DNA of 64,000 nt from Cavia porcellus (taxonomy: Eukaryota; Chordata; Mammalia; Rodentia; Caviidae): assembly GCF_034190915.1 (NCBI RefSeq), contig NW_026947484.1, positions 189,590,982 through 189,654,981 of the forward strand. The letters run 5' to 3'. Below, one piece after another: positions 25,305 through 37,779 of this stretch. The translations under genes and the position numbers were made by a program. Below the pieces are notes generated by a model. That model was given only the letters and a program-made list of their open reading frames with translations. It was not told where the DNA came from and made no database searches. Position 1 is the first letter of the stretch. The number at the start of each line of letters is the position of its first letter.

Positions 25305-25830
25305 GTGTTAGTTCCCCAAAGCACCATAAACTATGTGGCCCAACACATTCATGAAGAGGCTGTAATTCCTATTTCTCTGCTGGGCAGATCTAAATCACAT
25401 TAGGCAGCCTAGGACATCCCATCAGGGGGTAGAAGCCATCTATGTACCACCAATGGTTCAAGACAACAGGAACGTGTTAAATGACAGAAACATGTTTAAA
25501 TGACTGAAACATGTTCCTGTTTCAGAGCCTGGGAGTCTAAAGCCCAGGCAGTGTTCACCAGGACTCCTGAGGACTCTGAGACAGGACATGCTCCAGCCCT
25601 CTGTTCCTTAGCTTGTAGGTGACATTCTCCCTGTGTCTGTGTTGTCTTTCCTCTATGTGCCTGTGTCCTAATTTCCCTTTGATAAGCGTGTGAACCGTTA
25701 CTGGATTAGGGATGCTACAGTGACTATATTTTAACATGATCATCTGTGATAACCTTACTTCCAAACAAGGCCACTTTTATAGGTACATGGTGGGGTATAA
25801 CTCAATGCCTAACATTACTGACTGGGGTCA
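25305..25830 (-). mobile_element. MLT1-like MaLR LTR
   Basis: In reverse orientation: 'gttccccaaagcaccataaac', 'gacattctccctgtgtctgtg', 'ttactggattagggatgc', 'taaccttacttccaaacaaggcca'. The middle is diverged and contains a local repeat of 'gacagaaacatgtt...gactgaaacatgtt' near 25482-25513. Confidence 0.6.
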
Positions 25831-26284
25831 TGGGGGGGCAGCGAAAAGAAGAGGGACAGTTCACATAACCTGAGTGACAGGGGTAAGGTGGGATCTCCAA
25901 GAGGCCCGAGGCCCTGCTCCCTCAGGCCCGATGGCCATGCCTGAAGCTGAATTCCCATGAGATCTCTGTACCCCCATGATCCTTACAAGGTTCAGCCCCT
26001 CACTGTCCTGAGGCACCTTGAATGTGTCCCTCCTCCTTGAAGCCAAACCAGAAGGAGAACTCACACTCTTGGCTTTTCTACTTTCTGACCTCTCCTTCTA
26101 AGTCTCCTGGAGAAGCCCGGGTCTTGTGTGCTCTACTTAACTGTGTGGGGTTTGGCAATGCCACAATAATGACTCACAGATGGGTTCCCTTCTGAGTCCA
26201 GGCTCTTCACTGAGTACTTTTTCTAGAGTCCCTCAGGCCCCACATGGCTAGCCCTAAGTGCATACTATGTCACCATCTCCTCAC

Positions 26285-26700
26285 TTGTTGTGAGAGTTGG
26301 GATCCAAAATGTTCCCCCAAAGGCTGTGCTGAAGGGTTGGTTGACAGTTTATGGGCTTTGGCTTGTGAGGGCTCTAACTGCCCTTAGTAGATTAATCGAC
26401 TGTTGAGTTCCTAGCTGAATGGGCTGTTAGAGGAAACAGACCCCTGGGGATGTGCCTTTGAAGGGTAAATCTTGTCTTCAGCTCCTCTTTCTCTTTCTCT
26501 CTCCTTCTCTCCTCCCTCTCTCTCCTTTCTGCTTGCCATGAGGTGAGCTGTTTTCTTCCACCATGATGTTTCAACCTAAAAGAAATGGATCCATCTGACT
26601 AGGGTTGAAACCATGAGCCAAAATAAACTATTCCTCCTTTACGTCTCTTTCCTCAGGTATTTTGTCACAGCAATAAAAATCTGACCAGCACACCTGGCTT
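26285..26700 (+). mobile_element. MaLR LTR (ORR1/MST-like)
   Basis: 'tgtgagagttgggatccaaaatgttcccccaaaggctg', 'tgccatgaggtgagctgttttcttccacc', 'gagccaaaataaactattcctcc' and 'tcaggtattttgtcacagcaa' define the class. It contains a CT-rich stretch at 26490-26530. Confidence 0.75.
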
Positions 26701-26814
26701 CTGGCACCTCTCCACCCACCAGCTACCCAGCCCAGTCACCTGAAAATCAGCCTCAAACTCTCCCATCCCCACTTCTGGCAACCTCTATGCCTGACAGCTT
26801 CCTCTCTCATTATT

Positions 26815-27060
26815 GTTATGGTTTCTTTTTGCACTGTACTAAAATACACATCACATAAAATTTACCATGTTAACCATCCATCTCCTGAATCTTTTGGTCT
26901 GCCCCCCTCGAAACTCTGCACCCATACACACTAACTCCCAGGACCCTGTCGATCTTCCATGGTGACCCTCATGCTCCTTCCTGTCTCTAGGGGTTTGATT
27001 ACGCTGTGTAGCTCACAGGTGCAGAATCATACAGTGGTTGTTCTTGTGGCTGGAATCCTG
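26815..27060 (-). mobile_element. L1 3' fragment
   Basis: Reverse L1 3' UTR-like text: 'aaaatacacatcacataaaatttaccatgttaaccatcca', 'aaactctgcacccat', 'gaatcatacagtggttg'. Confidence 0.65.
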
Positions 27061-28654
27061 TCTTGAACTGCCTTTTATCTGTCCCTCCTCTCCTCATAAC
27101 ACTTGCCCTTGCTTATTGACATCATCACCTTAATTTCAGGTCTCCTGCGTTCTAGCCCACGTTCAGCTCAGCCTGCATTCTCATGTTGCTCTCATGCTCA
27201 GAGTACTGGCAGCAGCTCCTACTATGACACAGAGAAAACTCCCACTCATGATTTGAGGCCGTTAAGACAGGTGCAGCCCTGGGTCTTCCCAGCTTCTAAT
27301 CCCCACAGGCCTTGTCCCTCTGGCTGTGCAGTCGATCTGCCCCCAAACACTCATGAACTTTTAGTGCCAGTTCATGCCCATGCTGTTCTGAGCCTGAACT
27401 GCCACTTCCATGCCCTCTAACACTTACTTATGAAATGCTCCAAACACACTTCCTCTCTGTAGGCTCTAGCCATCACTCTGACAGTGGAGGGTACTATGAC
27501 TTCCATGTCACTTCATCCCACCGTGGGGCCAGGTAAGGGCAGCAGCCACCTGTGACATCTCATCACAGCAATCAGCCCTGGCCTGACTCAGGAAGGGTGT
27601 GATTATTGAATTGTCAGGGAAACAGATCCCCTGGGGGCAGAAAGAACCAGTGGGGTCACACTCCAAGTCTGTGACCTGAAAGGGAAGCCAGCACTCAACT
27701 GTGTGTGGACAGAAAAGTGGGTCATGCAAGTTTGGGGGAGCGTTGCCTCCTCAGTGTTTAGAGTTGAAATCAAAATAATAAAATGGCATGATAATTATGC
27801 CAGTAATGGCTCCCCTGATGCATAGAGACTTTCACAGCTTATTAAAACCCACCACTTTTATTTAGACCTGCAGTTTCATGTTCCTGGGCATGTTGTAAGC
27901 CATGGTGGGGTCCACAGGGAGAGAGAAGGGCAGAGGCAGGGAAAAATAGCCAGATGTGAGAACCAAGCTTTCCCAGCCTGTGAGTCCAAATTTCAGGCCT
28001 TCTTGCCTCCCTCAAGGAGCGCTGTTGATGGAGGCCTAGATTCTCACTTTGCCTTGCAAAAAAACGTTCTTCCATACAAGACTGCCTATAGAATTTTCCA
28101 AAACTGATACAAAATAAAATTATGGGCTCTTTCTTTAAGAGACAAGAAAAAAATTTCCATTAAAGGCACCAAAACAACATTGTTCCTTTCTCTCATTGTT
28201 TCCCTCTGGATCTGTCATGCTGTTTTAATTTATTATTTAATGATCCACATAGATGGCTATGTGCTGTTAACTCAGCTTACACAAGACGGCCACCAGCTAC
28301 CAATTTCCCTCTCTTGCCATGGGCAGAATGCGTGCACCTTCCCCGGGCTGGGGAGGTGGGTCTGAGAATCAGGCCAGGCACTTCCTTAGCCCACTGGCCA
28401 CTGTCCTAATACAGTCCTTCATCCACCCCAGTCCAGGTCCCTAGTGTCCTGGCCAGAGTTTGCAATGTAATAGGCCATCCCTGTGCTTAGACATGGTACT
28501 CACTGAAAATTACAAATCCAAAGATAAAATGAGTAACAATTCCAAGCAGTGACTGAAGAGCATTAGATCAACATCAATCAACATCAACGGATTCTGATCT
28601 GAAAGCCAAGGTGAGGTCTTAGCTGTTTTAATAAAAATGCAGAGGCCAAATGCA

Positions 28655-29360
28655 AATTAACACCCTGCTGAGATTTCATCTTATTCCGGAAAAAAAGTCT
28701 CCCACCAAGAAAGCAAAAAATAATGAATGCTGGTGAGGCTGTGGAGAAAAATGAACCCTCTACATTGCTGGTGTGAAGCTAAACTAGTACAATCACTATG
28801 AAAATGAGCAGATAGATTCTTCACAAAACTAGAACTTCTACTCAACCCAGTTATTTCCCTCCTAGGGAAACGTCTTTCTGAAAGAGTTAAACAGATCATA
28901 TTACAGTGATACATGCATACCTATGTTTATAGCACAATTCATATAGCTGAACCTTGGAAGCAGCGTATGTGCCCATCAATAGGTGAATGAATCAAGAAAA
29001 TGTGGTATTTATATACAATGGAGTACTGCTTTTCCATAAAGAATAAACCTGAATCATCTGTGGGAAAATGGATGTACCTTGGAACCACAATATTAAGTGA
29101 AATAAACCAGACATACAAGTTTAAAAATCACATGGTTTCTCTTGTAGAAGGAACTCAAAATATAAAGAGCAAAATAAAAGATGGATAATAGGAAATAGAC
29201 AGATCTTTTGCAGATGGAAGAGGGACCAAGAGGGGAAGGAGAAGAGGGTGAAAAAAAGAATAAAAATGTGTTAGGTACACATACCCATTCCCTGTGGGGA
29301 ATGTAACCATCTGTATGACAAACATGTACTAATAAAAAATAAAAATTGAAAAAAAGAGCA
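28655..29360 (+). mobile_element. L1 3' fragment with A-rich tail
   Basis: 'gctggtgaggctgtggagaaaa', 'cattgctggtgtgaag', 'gtggtatttatatacaatggagtactgc', 'atggatgtaccttggaacca', and a tail ending in 'aataaaaattgaaaaaaag' are the typical end of an L1. Confidence 0.85.
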
Positions 29361-29609
29361 GTAACCAAAACACAGGATGGCAGCTCAGCTTTGTGCTGAA
29401 CTCGTCTCTGGGCTGGGTTCTTTCTTAAACAGCCCAGGTTATACAGAGTCCAGTATGAGTTTTAAGTGTAGAACTCACTGCATTTTCGCGTGCTTGTGCA
29501 TGTGAAGACAGTGAATGTAGAGTTGTGGACCAACCACAAGGTCCAATATATACCTCTATAAACACTTAGATGAAGGTATCTGACATTTCCAGAAGCTTCT
29601 CTTATACCC

Positions 29610-30060
29610 TTCCCAATTTCTCTTCTTCAAAGGTAACTGCTATTCTGACCTGCAAAACCAAAGATCAGCTGTTTTTATAAACAACATCTACATTGATATA
29701 TACAATGTGCCTGGCTTTTTTCACTCAGCATTTTATCTGTGAGACTAATTCAGTCTGTTACTTTCATTTTTTTCTCATTGTCATGTAGCATTGCACTATA
29801 TGGAGTATATCACAGTTGATTCATTTACTATTAATTATTTCTGGTATCTGAAAACTAAAAATAGTGTTATGAATACATTTTTTCATAGGAATAGTCACTT
29901 AAATTTTTTTCACTGTATAACTAGAAATAGAATTGTTGGGTCTCAGAGTAGATGTGCATTTAGTTTTAGTAGATATCACTAACCAATTTCCCAAAGTAAA
30001 TGTACAACTTTACATTCCCACCAGCAATGAATGGGAGTTCCATACTGCTGCTCCATACCC
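29610..30060 (-). mobile_element. L1 3' fragment, reverse
   Basis: 'gcctggcttttttcactcagcat', 'tagcattgcactatatggagtatatcacag', 'aattgttgggtctcagag', 'acattcccaccagcaatgaatggga' read as L1 in reverse. With 28655-29360 it forms a tail-to-tail L1 pair. Confidence 0.75.
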
Positions 30061-31809
30061 TTGATGACATTCAGCATTGTCAGCACTCCCTGGTCTGGCC
30101 ATGGTGCTGAGTGCTAGGGGTATCTCACTGTGTGTCCAACTAAGGATGCAGAATGTATTCATGTGTCCATTTGCCATGTCAACAACTCTTCCATAAAATG
30201 GGCCTTGCCTTGAGTGGTGCTGGATACACAGAAGGTGGCAGGGTGTCAAATATCACAGTTGAAGGGCCAGGGGAAACATGATCACACTGAAACCACGAAA
30301 TGGGCTAACTGGGGAAGAGGGAACAGAAGCGGTTGGTGGTTTCCCAGAGGGCAAAAGAATGACCCTCTAGGGGTCACCAAGACCTAGATTTCTGATCAGC
30401 CCAAAGAATGTTCTGATAACCGTGACGCCCAAAGATGCAGTGAGCACCTGTCCCTACAGGCTTGTGAGCAGAGGCTGGAGACCCTGGATGAGGTCTTCCA
30501 GAGAAGGCTGTCGTTCCAGTTGATGGAGAGAGGTGAGATGATATTTAAGGCCTCGTAAGACCACATTCTATTTTGAAAGACACTTGGAGCAATGAATGGA
30601 GAAAGCTCAGATATCATTAAGTGACTTATTTTTTTTTGTCCTGTCTGCATTTATTTATTCCTTGGCTGAACTCATACTCTTAGCACAGGGGGAAAGCACC
30701 TTTTAAAAAAAGCGGGGACACTAAACATAGCATTTGACTCCATTATTTTTGGCAGCTGCTTCCAGCCCCATTCCAGAGAGCACTGAGCCTTGGAAGTCCA
30801 CACGTCAGTCAAAGTTGTCAAATGGTTTAAATTAGAAAAGTAGACTCTGTGTGTGTGCAAGATTTTATTTTGCATTTCTTGGGGTCATCATGATGTCTGA
30901 GTCACCACAGGAATCATTGCAAGCCACACTGTTCCAGAAAAGGATGCTGAGAGTGTCTTTCTGTCCCAGCTGTTTGTCTGTCTTTCTCCCACACACGCTG
31001 CACTCCATTCCTGGACTCCTTCTCCCACTTCTCCGTGCCTTCCTTAGTTCAGGCTTCCCTTGGCTATCACCAGGTTCCGCCCTGTTCATTTACTTCCATA
31101 CCAGTTTCAAAGGTTCCATGATGCCAAACATTGCCAGAGAGGCCTCCAGAACTCTGCGGGAGCGGCTGTATTTTCTCATGCCCCCCGAAGATCAAAGGTT
31201 ACTTCAAGGCTGTCATCTCAGTTTCCCAGAGGCCTAGATGAAGACCCACAGCTCTCAGGTGTTGTTTGTTGAATGGGTAAGTGAATGGAACTATTCCTGG
31301 ATTTGACAGCTATGAGTCAATAGCACCGCTAGTACGAAAGTGAACTTACAGAAACACTTGTGGCACTCACCCCTATTCTCATTCTGCCTTACAAACACAA
31401 ATCTTACTACCTCGCCTCACAGCAGGTGTTAACATAAGGTAAGATATTTTAAAGCATTTTTTGTATGTCTGGAAAAAAATATGAAAATCAGCATGGACAA
31501 TGCCAAAAGGCAAACAGCAAGTCAGGGGAAATATATTTGCTGTGCACTGAGCAAAAGACTAATTCGCTTAATAGACAAAGAGGTCTGGCAACAACAAGCA
31601 ACAAAAATAGAACAGCCCAGGAAATGTGAGGAGAGGAAAGGAACAGGCAATTCACAGGAGAATGGAAGTCACTCACACTCAGAAGCAAATTGAGCAATGA
31701 AGTACCAATGCTCACCTATCAGGCGGCCAGAGCCCGAGACCTGCCCGTGTTCAGGACAGGAGGGGAGGGCAGCCCTCGCACACAGAACAGGAGGACCCGT
31801 GGGCAAACC

Positions 31810-32040
31810 ATGTTTCAAGGCAACAGGAGTCTTATCTATCAAAAAGCATATACCCTTTGACTCAGCAATTTCACTTCTAGGAATTTACCCTACTTGTTTA
31901 CTGCCTTAATTGTATGAAGACACATATAAATTCCATGGTTATGCTCTATTTCAAACTTCAAGGCCTGAAGCCACGCAGAAGTTCATTAACAGGGCATGAA
32001 GGTAAACAGATTGTAGTAAGACATACAATGGGATCCTGTT
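31810..32040 (+). mobile_element. Old L1 fragment
   Basis: 'ctatcaaaaagcatataccctttgactcagcaatttcacttctaggaatttaccctact' is diverged L1 3' DNA. Confidence 0.6.
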
Positions 32041-32089
32041 GATACCTTCCTTGAAGTTGTTACTACGTTATTGTCTTTTATGCCACTGT

Positions 32090-32225
32090 ATCCTCCATAG
32101 CCAGTGTCACCGTACTTACTGCATGGCAGGCACACTGTTAAACCCATTACATAGATTATTCCCTGTGGTCTTAATAAGCAGGCATTTTATAGGTGAAGAA
32201 ACTTAAGTACAGAGAAGCAAGCAAC
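32090..32225 (+). repeat. MIR SINE
   Basis: 'catggcaggcacactgttaaacccattacatagatta', 'ttataggtgaagaaacttaagtacagagaag': MIR core. Confidence 0.65.
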
Positions 32226-32227
32226 CT

Positions 32228-32660
32228 ATGTCAGTTTCCTAAGGCTGCCATAATAAATGGTGGGGCTCAAACTGTGGGGCTCAACACAACACAAATGTAC
32301 TCTATCACAGTTCAGAGGCCAGAAATTTAAGCTGAGGCAGTGGTAGGGTTGGTTTGTTCTGGGAGAAGCAAGAGAAGGGAGATCTATCTGTTCCATGCCT
32401 CTCCTAGGTTCTGGTGACCACCAGTAACCCTGGCCTTCCTTGGCTTGTCACCCCATCACTTCAGTCTCTGTCCCCATCATCACATGGCCTGGCCCCCCTA
32501 TGTGTGTCCACTCTTCTTATAAAGATTCCAGTCACTAGATATAGGACCTGACCTAATCCAGTGTGACTTCATATTAACTAATTCCATCTGTAAGGACCCA
32601 GTTCCAAGTAAGGTCACATTCTGAGCTGGCAGGTGGACATGGTTTTGTGGGGAACACTAA
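32228..32660 (-). mobile_element. MLT1-like MaLR LTR
   Basis: Reverse MLT1-type: 'gtttcctaaggctgccataataaa', 'cacagttcagaggccagaa', 'ctaatccagtgtgacttcat', 'gtaaggtcacattctgagctg'. Confidence 0.7.
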
Positions 32661-35600
32661 CTCAGTACACTGATCAAAGCCACACATCTAATGAGTAGTT
32701 AGAGCCAGGATTAGAATCTAGGCAGGAATCTACGCTCCTGATCCATGCTACTGAAGTATTCTAGGCTCCCTTCTAAGCTTTACATGTAACTAATTTAACC
32801 GTCATAACCAAGGCAAAGAATAGTTACAAATTCAGTAAGGTTACACAGTCAGTATCTGATAAACCTTAGCTTTGAATCCAAAGAGGCAGGTCTCCAGAGT
32901 CCATGCTCCTAAACACTCTACCAAGCTGCCTTCTGTCTAGTGTCCTGTGGTGACAATCCACTGAAAATTAAGGTAAAAAAGACATTTCTCCCTGCTAAAA
33001 GAGGAAGAGGATGTGTGCACTGTTGTGTCTATGATTTTTTTTTTTTTTTGAGCAAAGGTCCATATAGTGCTTAATTGGAATCTCAAAGCATTTCATGACC
33101 CTAATCTTTTATGTTCATGCCCTGTTTAAAAACATAAATGAACAAACAAAAACACTTTTCCTTACCAGTTACCTTGCCTATATTGGTTTACTTTAAGCCA
33201 TCTTGAGACTTTTAATGGTATTAAATGGGATGCCATATAAAATCCATGCACAAATACATGTAACACGGCCATTCAACTTGAATTTTTAAATCTCCCTGAG
33301 TTAGCAAAAAGGGAAGCCAGCACTGTTACACTGTTCTTATACTTCTGATTGGCTTTTTAGTTCAGGGGGCTGGGGGGGGGGGTGCGTCTCGGGTTCCCAC
33401 CCCAGCACTGGCTATAAAACATCGAACTTACAAGCAGCAGACTGACCAAAAGAGTGCTTGATTCTGAGTTAGGGCTCAGATACACTCACACAGACTTTAT
33501 AAAACCCTATCTGAAATGCAACAACGGGGTCAGACAGAAAATATGATAACTGACACAGAGGTTGCTGCTTCCTGTGATGTGGTCTGTGGATGCCAGATGG
33601 AACTCTGAACTCCACACGATCAGTGTAATCACTATGTACTGGAAACGTGTATTAATAAAAAGCACCTTAGGATGCTTATTAGAATACATCAGGAATTATT
33701 AGTCTTATTAGAAAAAAGGAGACTCTAGCAATTCAGACTCTCAAGCCTCATCTTCCCCCAGCTGAAACAGAACCTGCATTTTTTTTTTAAAGATCCTAAG
33801 TGACTCAGACGCCCATTAAAGAAGAACCTGAGGTCTCTCACCCCTTGAGTTTAGCAAATCCTGGAGAGTTCTTCGGTTTTCTGGAATATGTGCCCCAATT
33901 GGATGACTTTGATCAATTTCTACTTGTGCAGTTACAAAACAGAGGGCATTTACCTGCTGTGTCTCCCTCCTAGGACTCCCGTGAGCTCACAGATTGTTCA
34001 CTAGCTGTTTACTGTGCCAGGCCAGCAGAGGCTGCTGAGGTGCTGGGGAACAGAGCAAGAAGACGTCTGGGCACTGGGAAAACACGTGGCACATGCTGAG
34101 CGGCGTTGTGTGCCTATCATGGTTATCACAGAGTTCTCCCTTGCTTTCTCTTTGTGCATTAATTCACTCCAAGACCAGTCATTCATTAAAACTCTATGCA
34201 CCTGCACCACATTAAGAACTGCACTGGGCGCTGGGCTCTGGAGAGGCAGGAGTGAAGGAGCCACCACCTCGCCCTCCAGGAGCTTTCCGTTTACAAGAGA
34301 TGGAGATGACAGTAGATGGTTCCAGTTAGAAAGCAGCACGGCTGGCACCCAGATGGCAGTGCAGGGGTTCTGCAGGAGCACAGACGAGACACTAAGGGGC
34401 TTGGCTGCACAGGACAATCATAAGTTCATGTCCTGAGAAGGGGCAAAGAGCACTCCAGGTGGAAGGAACAGCAGCAGAAAGGCAGGGAGGCACGAAGGCA
34501 CAGCACGTCGTGCCAGGATGGGAAGATGGGCAGAAGTTAGAGGAGGCCCTAGCGATCATTTCAGAGAAGTGGCTTGGGGCCGGATCTTGCTCAATACTAA
34601 GAAATCAGGTCTTTATCTGGTAGAAAACAGGGAGACCCTGAAGGAGAGAATTAACACAGTCATAGCTCTGCTCCACAAAGATCTTTTACCAACAGCATGT
34701 AGAAGATTTGGAAAAGGCTCTGACACTTGCCAGATGACAAAGTCCTCAGCTGGAAAGCTGGATATGGGGGTAGAAATCAACAGGAGACCTTCAGCAGGAC
34801 AGAACTGATAGCCCGAGGTGACCACATGGCAGGGGCAGGGAAGGAGAGGCTGTGGGCTCTGTGCCTGGGTAGATGGTGCTGTTGCTAACCCCAATGAGAA
34901 CAGGAGAGAGCCAGAGCCTGGGCCTGATGGGTCTGGGGAGTCCTCTGGCTTTGTCCAATAGGCAGGAGTCTCAGATGCCAGGAACTAGAAGAGCAGTCAG
35001 GTTGGACACAAGTACTTGAGAGATGAAGGTCAGTCGGAGGCATCGAGCAAATGGAGTTGTGAGGTGGGAGGAAAACAGGGTTAGAAGTGGTGCCAGCCCT
35101 GAAGGGCTTGGTGGAAAGAGCCCATGAAGAAAGCTGAGGGAGGCGAAGAGACACTTCTGTTTCCCTGGGTTCCTCTGGCCATGCGAGCAAATGTCCAGCG
35201 GTCACAGACAACCACCCACCACAGGCATGGCTAGGGGGCAGCCTTGGGGTGCCACTCCATTAGTCCCAAATTGAGGGGTGGCTGGGGCTGGGGACTGAGG
35301 TAAGGCGCGTCTCCTTCTCCCTGCCTTGTTCCTCCTGGAGCCAGGTAATGGCCAGCTCTTATGCAAAATAATGTAAGAGAAAAATGCTTGAGTTTGTTTA
35401 GTTTTTCAGATCCGACAAGGACCTAGCCCCTCCTAATGCCAAGAAATCCTTCCAGACTGTGTCCTGGGTTGACTCCAATGAGCTCATTCTTTCATTATCA
35501 TTAAGAGCAAAGCAAGTCAGGTCCGATCATAATTAATCAAGAAGCTTTTTACCAAACAAAAGGAGATGGAGGAAATGGCCCCAGAATCGTGTTAAATCGT

Positions 35601-35817
35601 GTTATGCCATAGAAGCAGGGCTGTCCTGTGGCTTTCAACTGAGGATGGCTCTTAGCACCCAAATAATTGATCTATCTCTCGTTCTGGCCTAAGGGGAAAG
35701 TGAACTGGCCTCTCTAAAAGTGCTGGCAGCCTGACTGGTCTATTAGTAAGACCGAAAAATCAAAACATTGACTGGAAAAGGCCATTATGTCTGGGCTCAG
35801 AAGGAGTCATCGATAGA

Positions 35818-35825
35818 TGACGTCA
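35818..35825. promoter_or_regulatory. Perfect CRE palindrome TGACGTCA
   Basis: A full 8-bp cAMP-response element in TMOD1 intron 1, in a CpG-poor, repeat-poor stretch about 2.5 kb inside the gene from the CpG island. Confidence 0.4.
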
Positions 35826-36807
35826 CTTTAGAAACAACAAGCTAAGGTCATGAGGCCCCTGGGCAGGGTCAGACACCCTTCACAGACCAACACTGCCCCT
35901 GTTCATATATCCTGAGGTCTGCCTGGGGACACAGAGACCCAAGCCAGGACCTGTTTATCTTTTTGCTCAGCTTTGCTCAAAGCTGAGCAAAGGGGCGAAG
36001 GCTACCTGCAGAGCTTGTGACAGGTTGGCAGGTCATTAAGGAAGGCAATCCTTGCTGCCCAGGGTATGCCTCTTAAATTGTCTTCTAATCCTGCTGGCCT
36101 CTGCTGGGTTGTCTACCCTTTATCACACTCCTCCTTCCCAAAGCACCTGCCTCCTCTCTGTGCCCTGTCCCTCTTCCCTATCCCTTTCTTTCTTATCTAA
36201 GTTCTTGGAAAGAGCCGAGAGCCATTTCAGCTCCCAAGAGCTCCTGCCTCTGCCCCTGCCCTTCACTAACACAAATAATACTGGCCCAAGGTGCTGGGCT
36301 CTGGGCTGAGGGCTTTCCCAGCATCACCTCACTTACTTCCCATGGCTGCCCATGGGAAGTGGGTGCGAGCGTTAGCCCCATTGTAAAGACAAGGAGACTG
36401 AGGCTGGGCCATTGGCAGATCCTATGTTTAAATCCTCTGCCATGCTCTAGCAAAAGCCACCCATACCCCCTGCCAACTCTTATGCCTCTTTCCCAGTTCT
36501 TGCCACCCTCTTTTCTTCAGCAACTGTCACTGCCCACCTCTTTCCTTCTTGGTTCCTGGGAAGCCACTTTCTCCCACTCTTTCCCCACCCTTTCTTCATG
36601 GGCGGATGCCCCAAATTACACCCCTGGCATGTTTTATTCTTCATGCCAGAAGGTCTAACAAGGAAGTCTCTGATTCCAGCTCCGCTGGAGATCATCTTGT
36701 CCATCCCCTCCTTCCTCAAGGTCACTCTGGGTGGGCAGCAGAGCCAGGGCCCCAATGACCAGGCCAACCTACCTTCTACTGCTTGGAGATGACACTACCC
36801 ACTCTGT

Positions 36808-36915
36808 TTTCTATTTTTGCTGAGCTGCAGGAAATTTCCCTGCCCAGGACTAGGGAAAAGGTGCGAGACTCTGATAAGGTGTGGCGGAGGCTATTTTTAG
36901 AGGACACCCCCACTT
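36808..36915. promoter_or_regulatory. Candidate intron-1 enhancer: GATA, CACC and MEF2 motifs
   Basis: Within about 110 bp there is a MEF2-like CTATTTTTGC (36811-36820), a palindromic kappaB-like GGAAATTTCC (36831-36840), GATAAG (36873-36878) followed directly by GTGTGG (a CACC/KLF box read on the other strand), a perfect MEF2 site CTATTTTTAG (36891-36900), and a CACCCCC box (36905-36911). It lies about 1.5 kb inside TMOD1 intron 1 and is not in a recognisable repeat. The motifs are seen directly; enhancer function is inferred. Confidence 0.4.
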
Positions 36916-37779
36916 AGATGAGGGAGGAATCCAAGGGCCAGTGACTAAACCAGGGCTGTGTAAGACCAGCTCATTAGAGGTAATACACCAAAGTGACTGG
37001 GGTCCTTCTTTTCACTCTGTCTTTCTGTCGTGTAGCTTAAATTGAGAATTTTTATTTGGCATCATTTCCCCTTAGTTCTTTTAGGTATGAGGCTTTGAGT
37101 TGGTTTTAGAGAACACACATAATAGAACACACATAATAGAAACAAACAAAACTAGGATGAGAGCGCTTTTGCAAAGGAAAGTCCTGGACAGCAGCAAATC
37201 ACCAAAGGGGGTGTTGGTAAGTTAGTTGCTCACAGAGCCCCAAAACCTGCCTTATGGAGGGAAGGACCAGAGAAAACAGGGAAAGGTGGTGGAGCCTACA
37301 GACCTAGTGTCCAGCTAGTGACCTTAAGCAGGGGGCTCTAAGGTCCTTCATGGACACAAGATGGTGCTCACTGGGGCAGACAGATAGGATCCTCTGGGTG
37401 CTCAGAGCCCAGCATCTGGGTTCGGTCTGACTCTTTGATTCAGACATGGAAGAACTTGGGCCATGTGGCCTTCAAGAGTCTCAGAGGGAAGGTTAGAGCA
37501 AGCATCCCAGTGGTAATGGTAGTGGTAGGTGGGATGGAGGAGAGCCATACAGAAGGGGAAACTGAGCCCAGGATGCCTTGGACTGGAATCCCTGGTCCTG
37601 CCTGTTTATAGGATCTCAAGCTGTATGGGTCACTTGCTGTTTTGCTAAAGCAACGCTGGCTACGCTGAACACCTTAGGGAGGCCCTCTCTGAGAGTGCAC
37701 AAACCGCCCTATTCCCAGGGTCTAAGTGGGTCCCAGGACAGATCCAAGGCGGGGAAGCCAGGGCAGCCTCAGATTTCTG

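Noticed and set aside
34001..34436. Overlapping open frames of about 138-140 codons on opposite strands
   Set aside because: Mirror frames in old-repeat-like intron DNA; neither resembles a protein.
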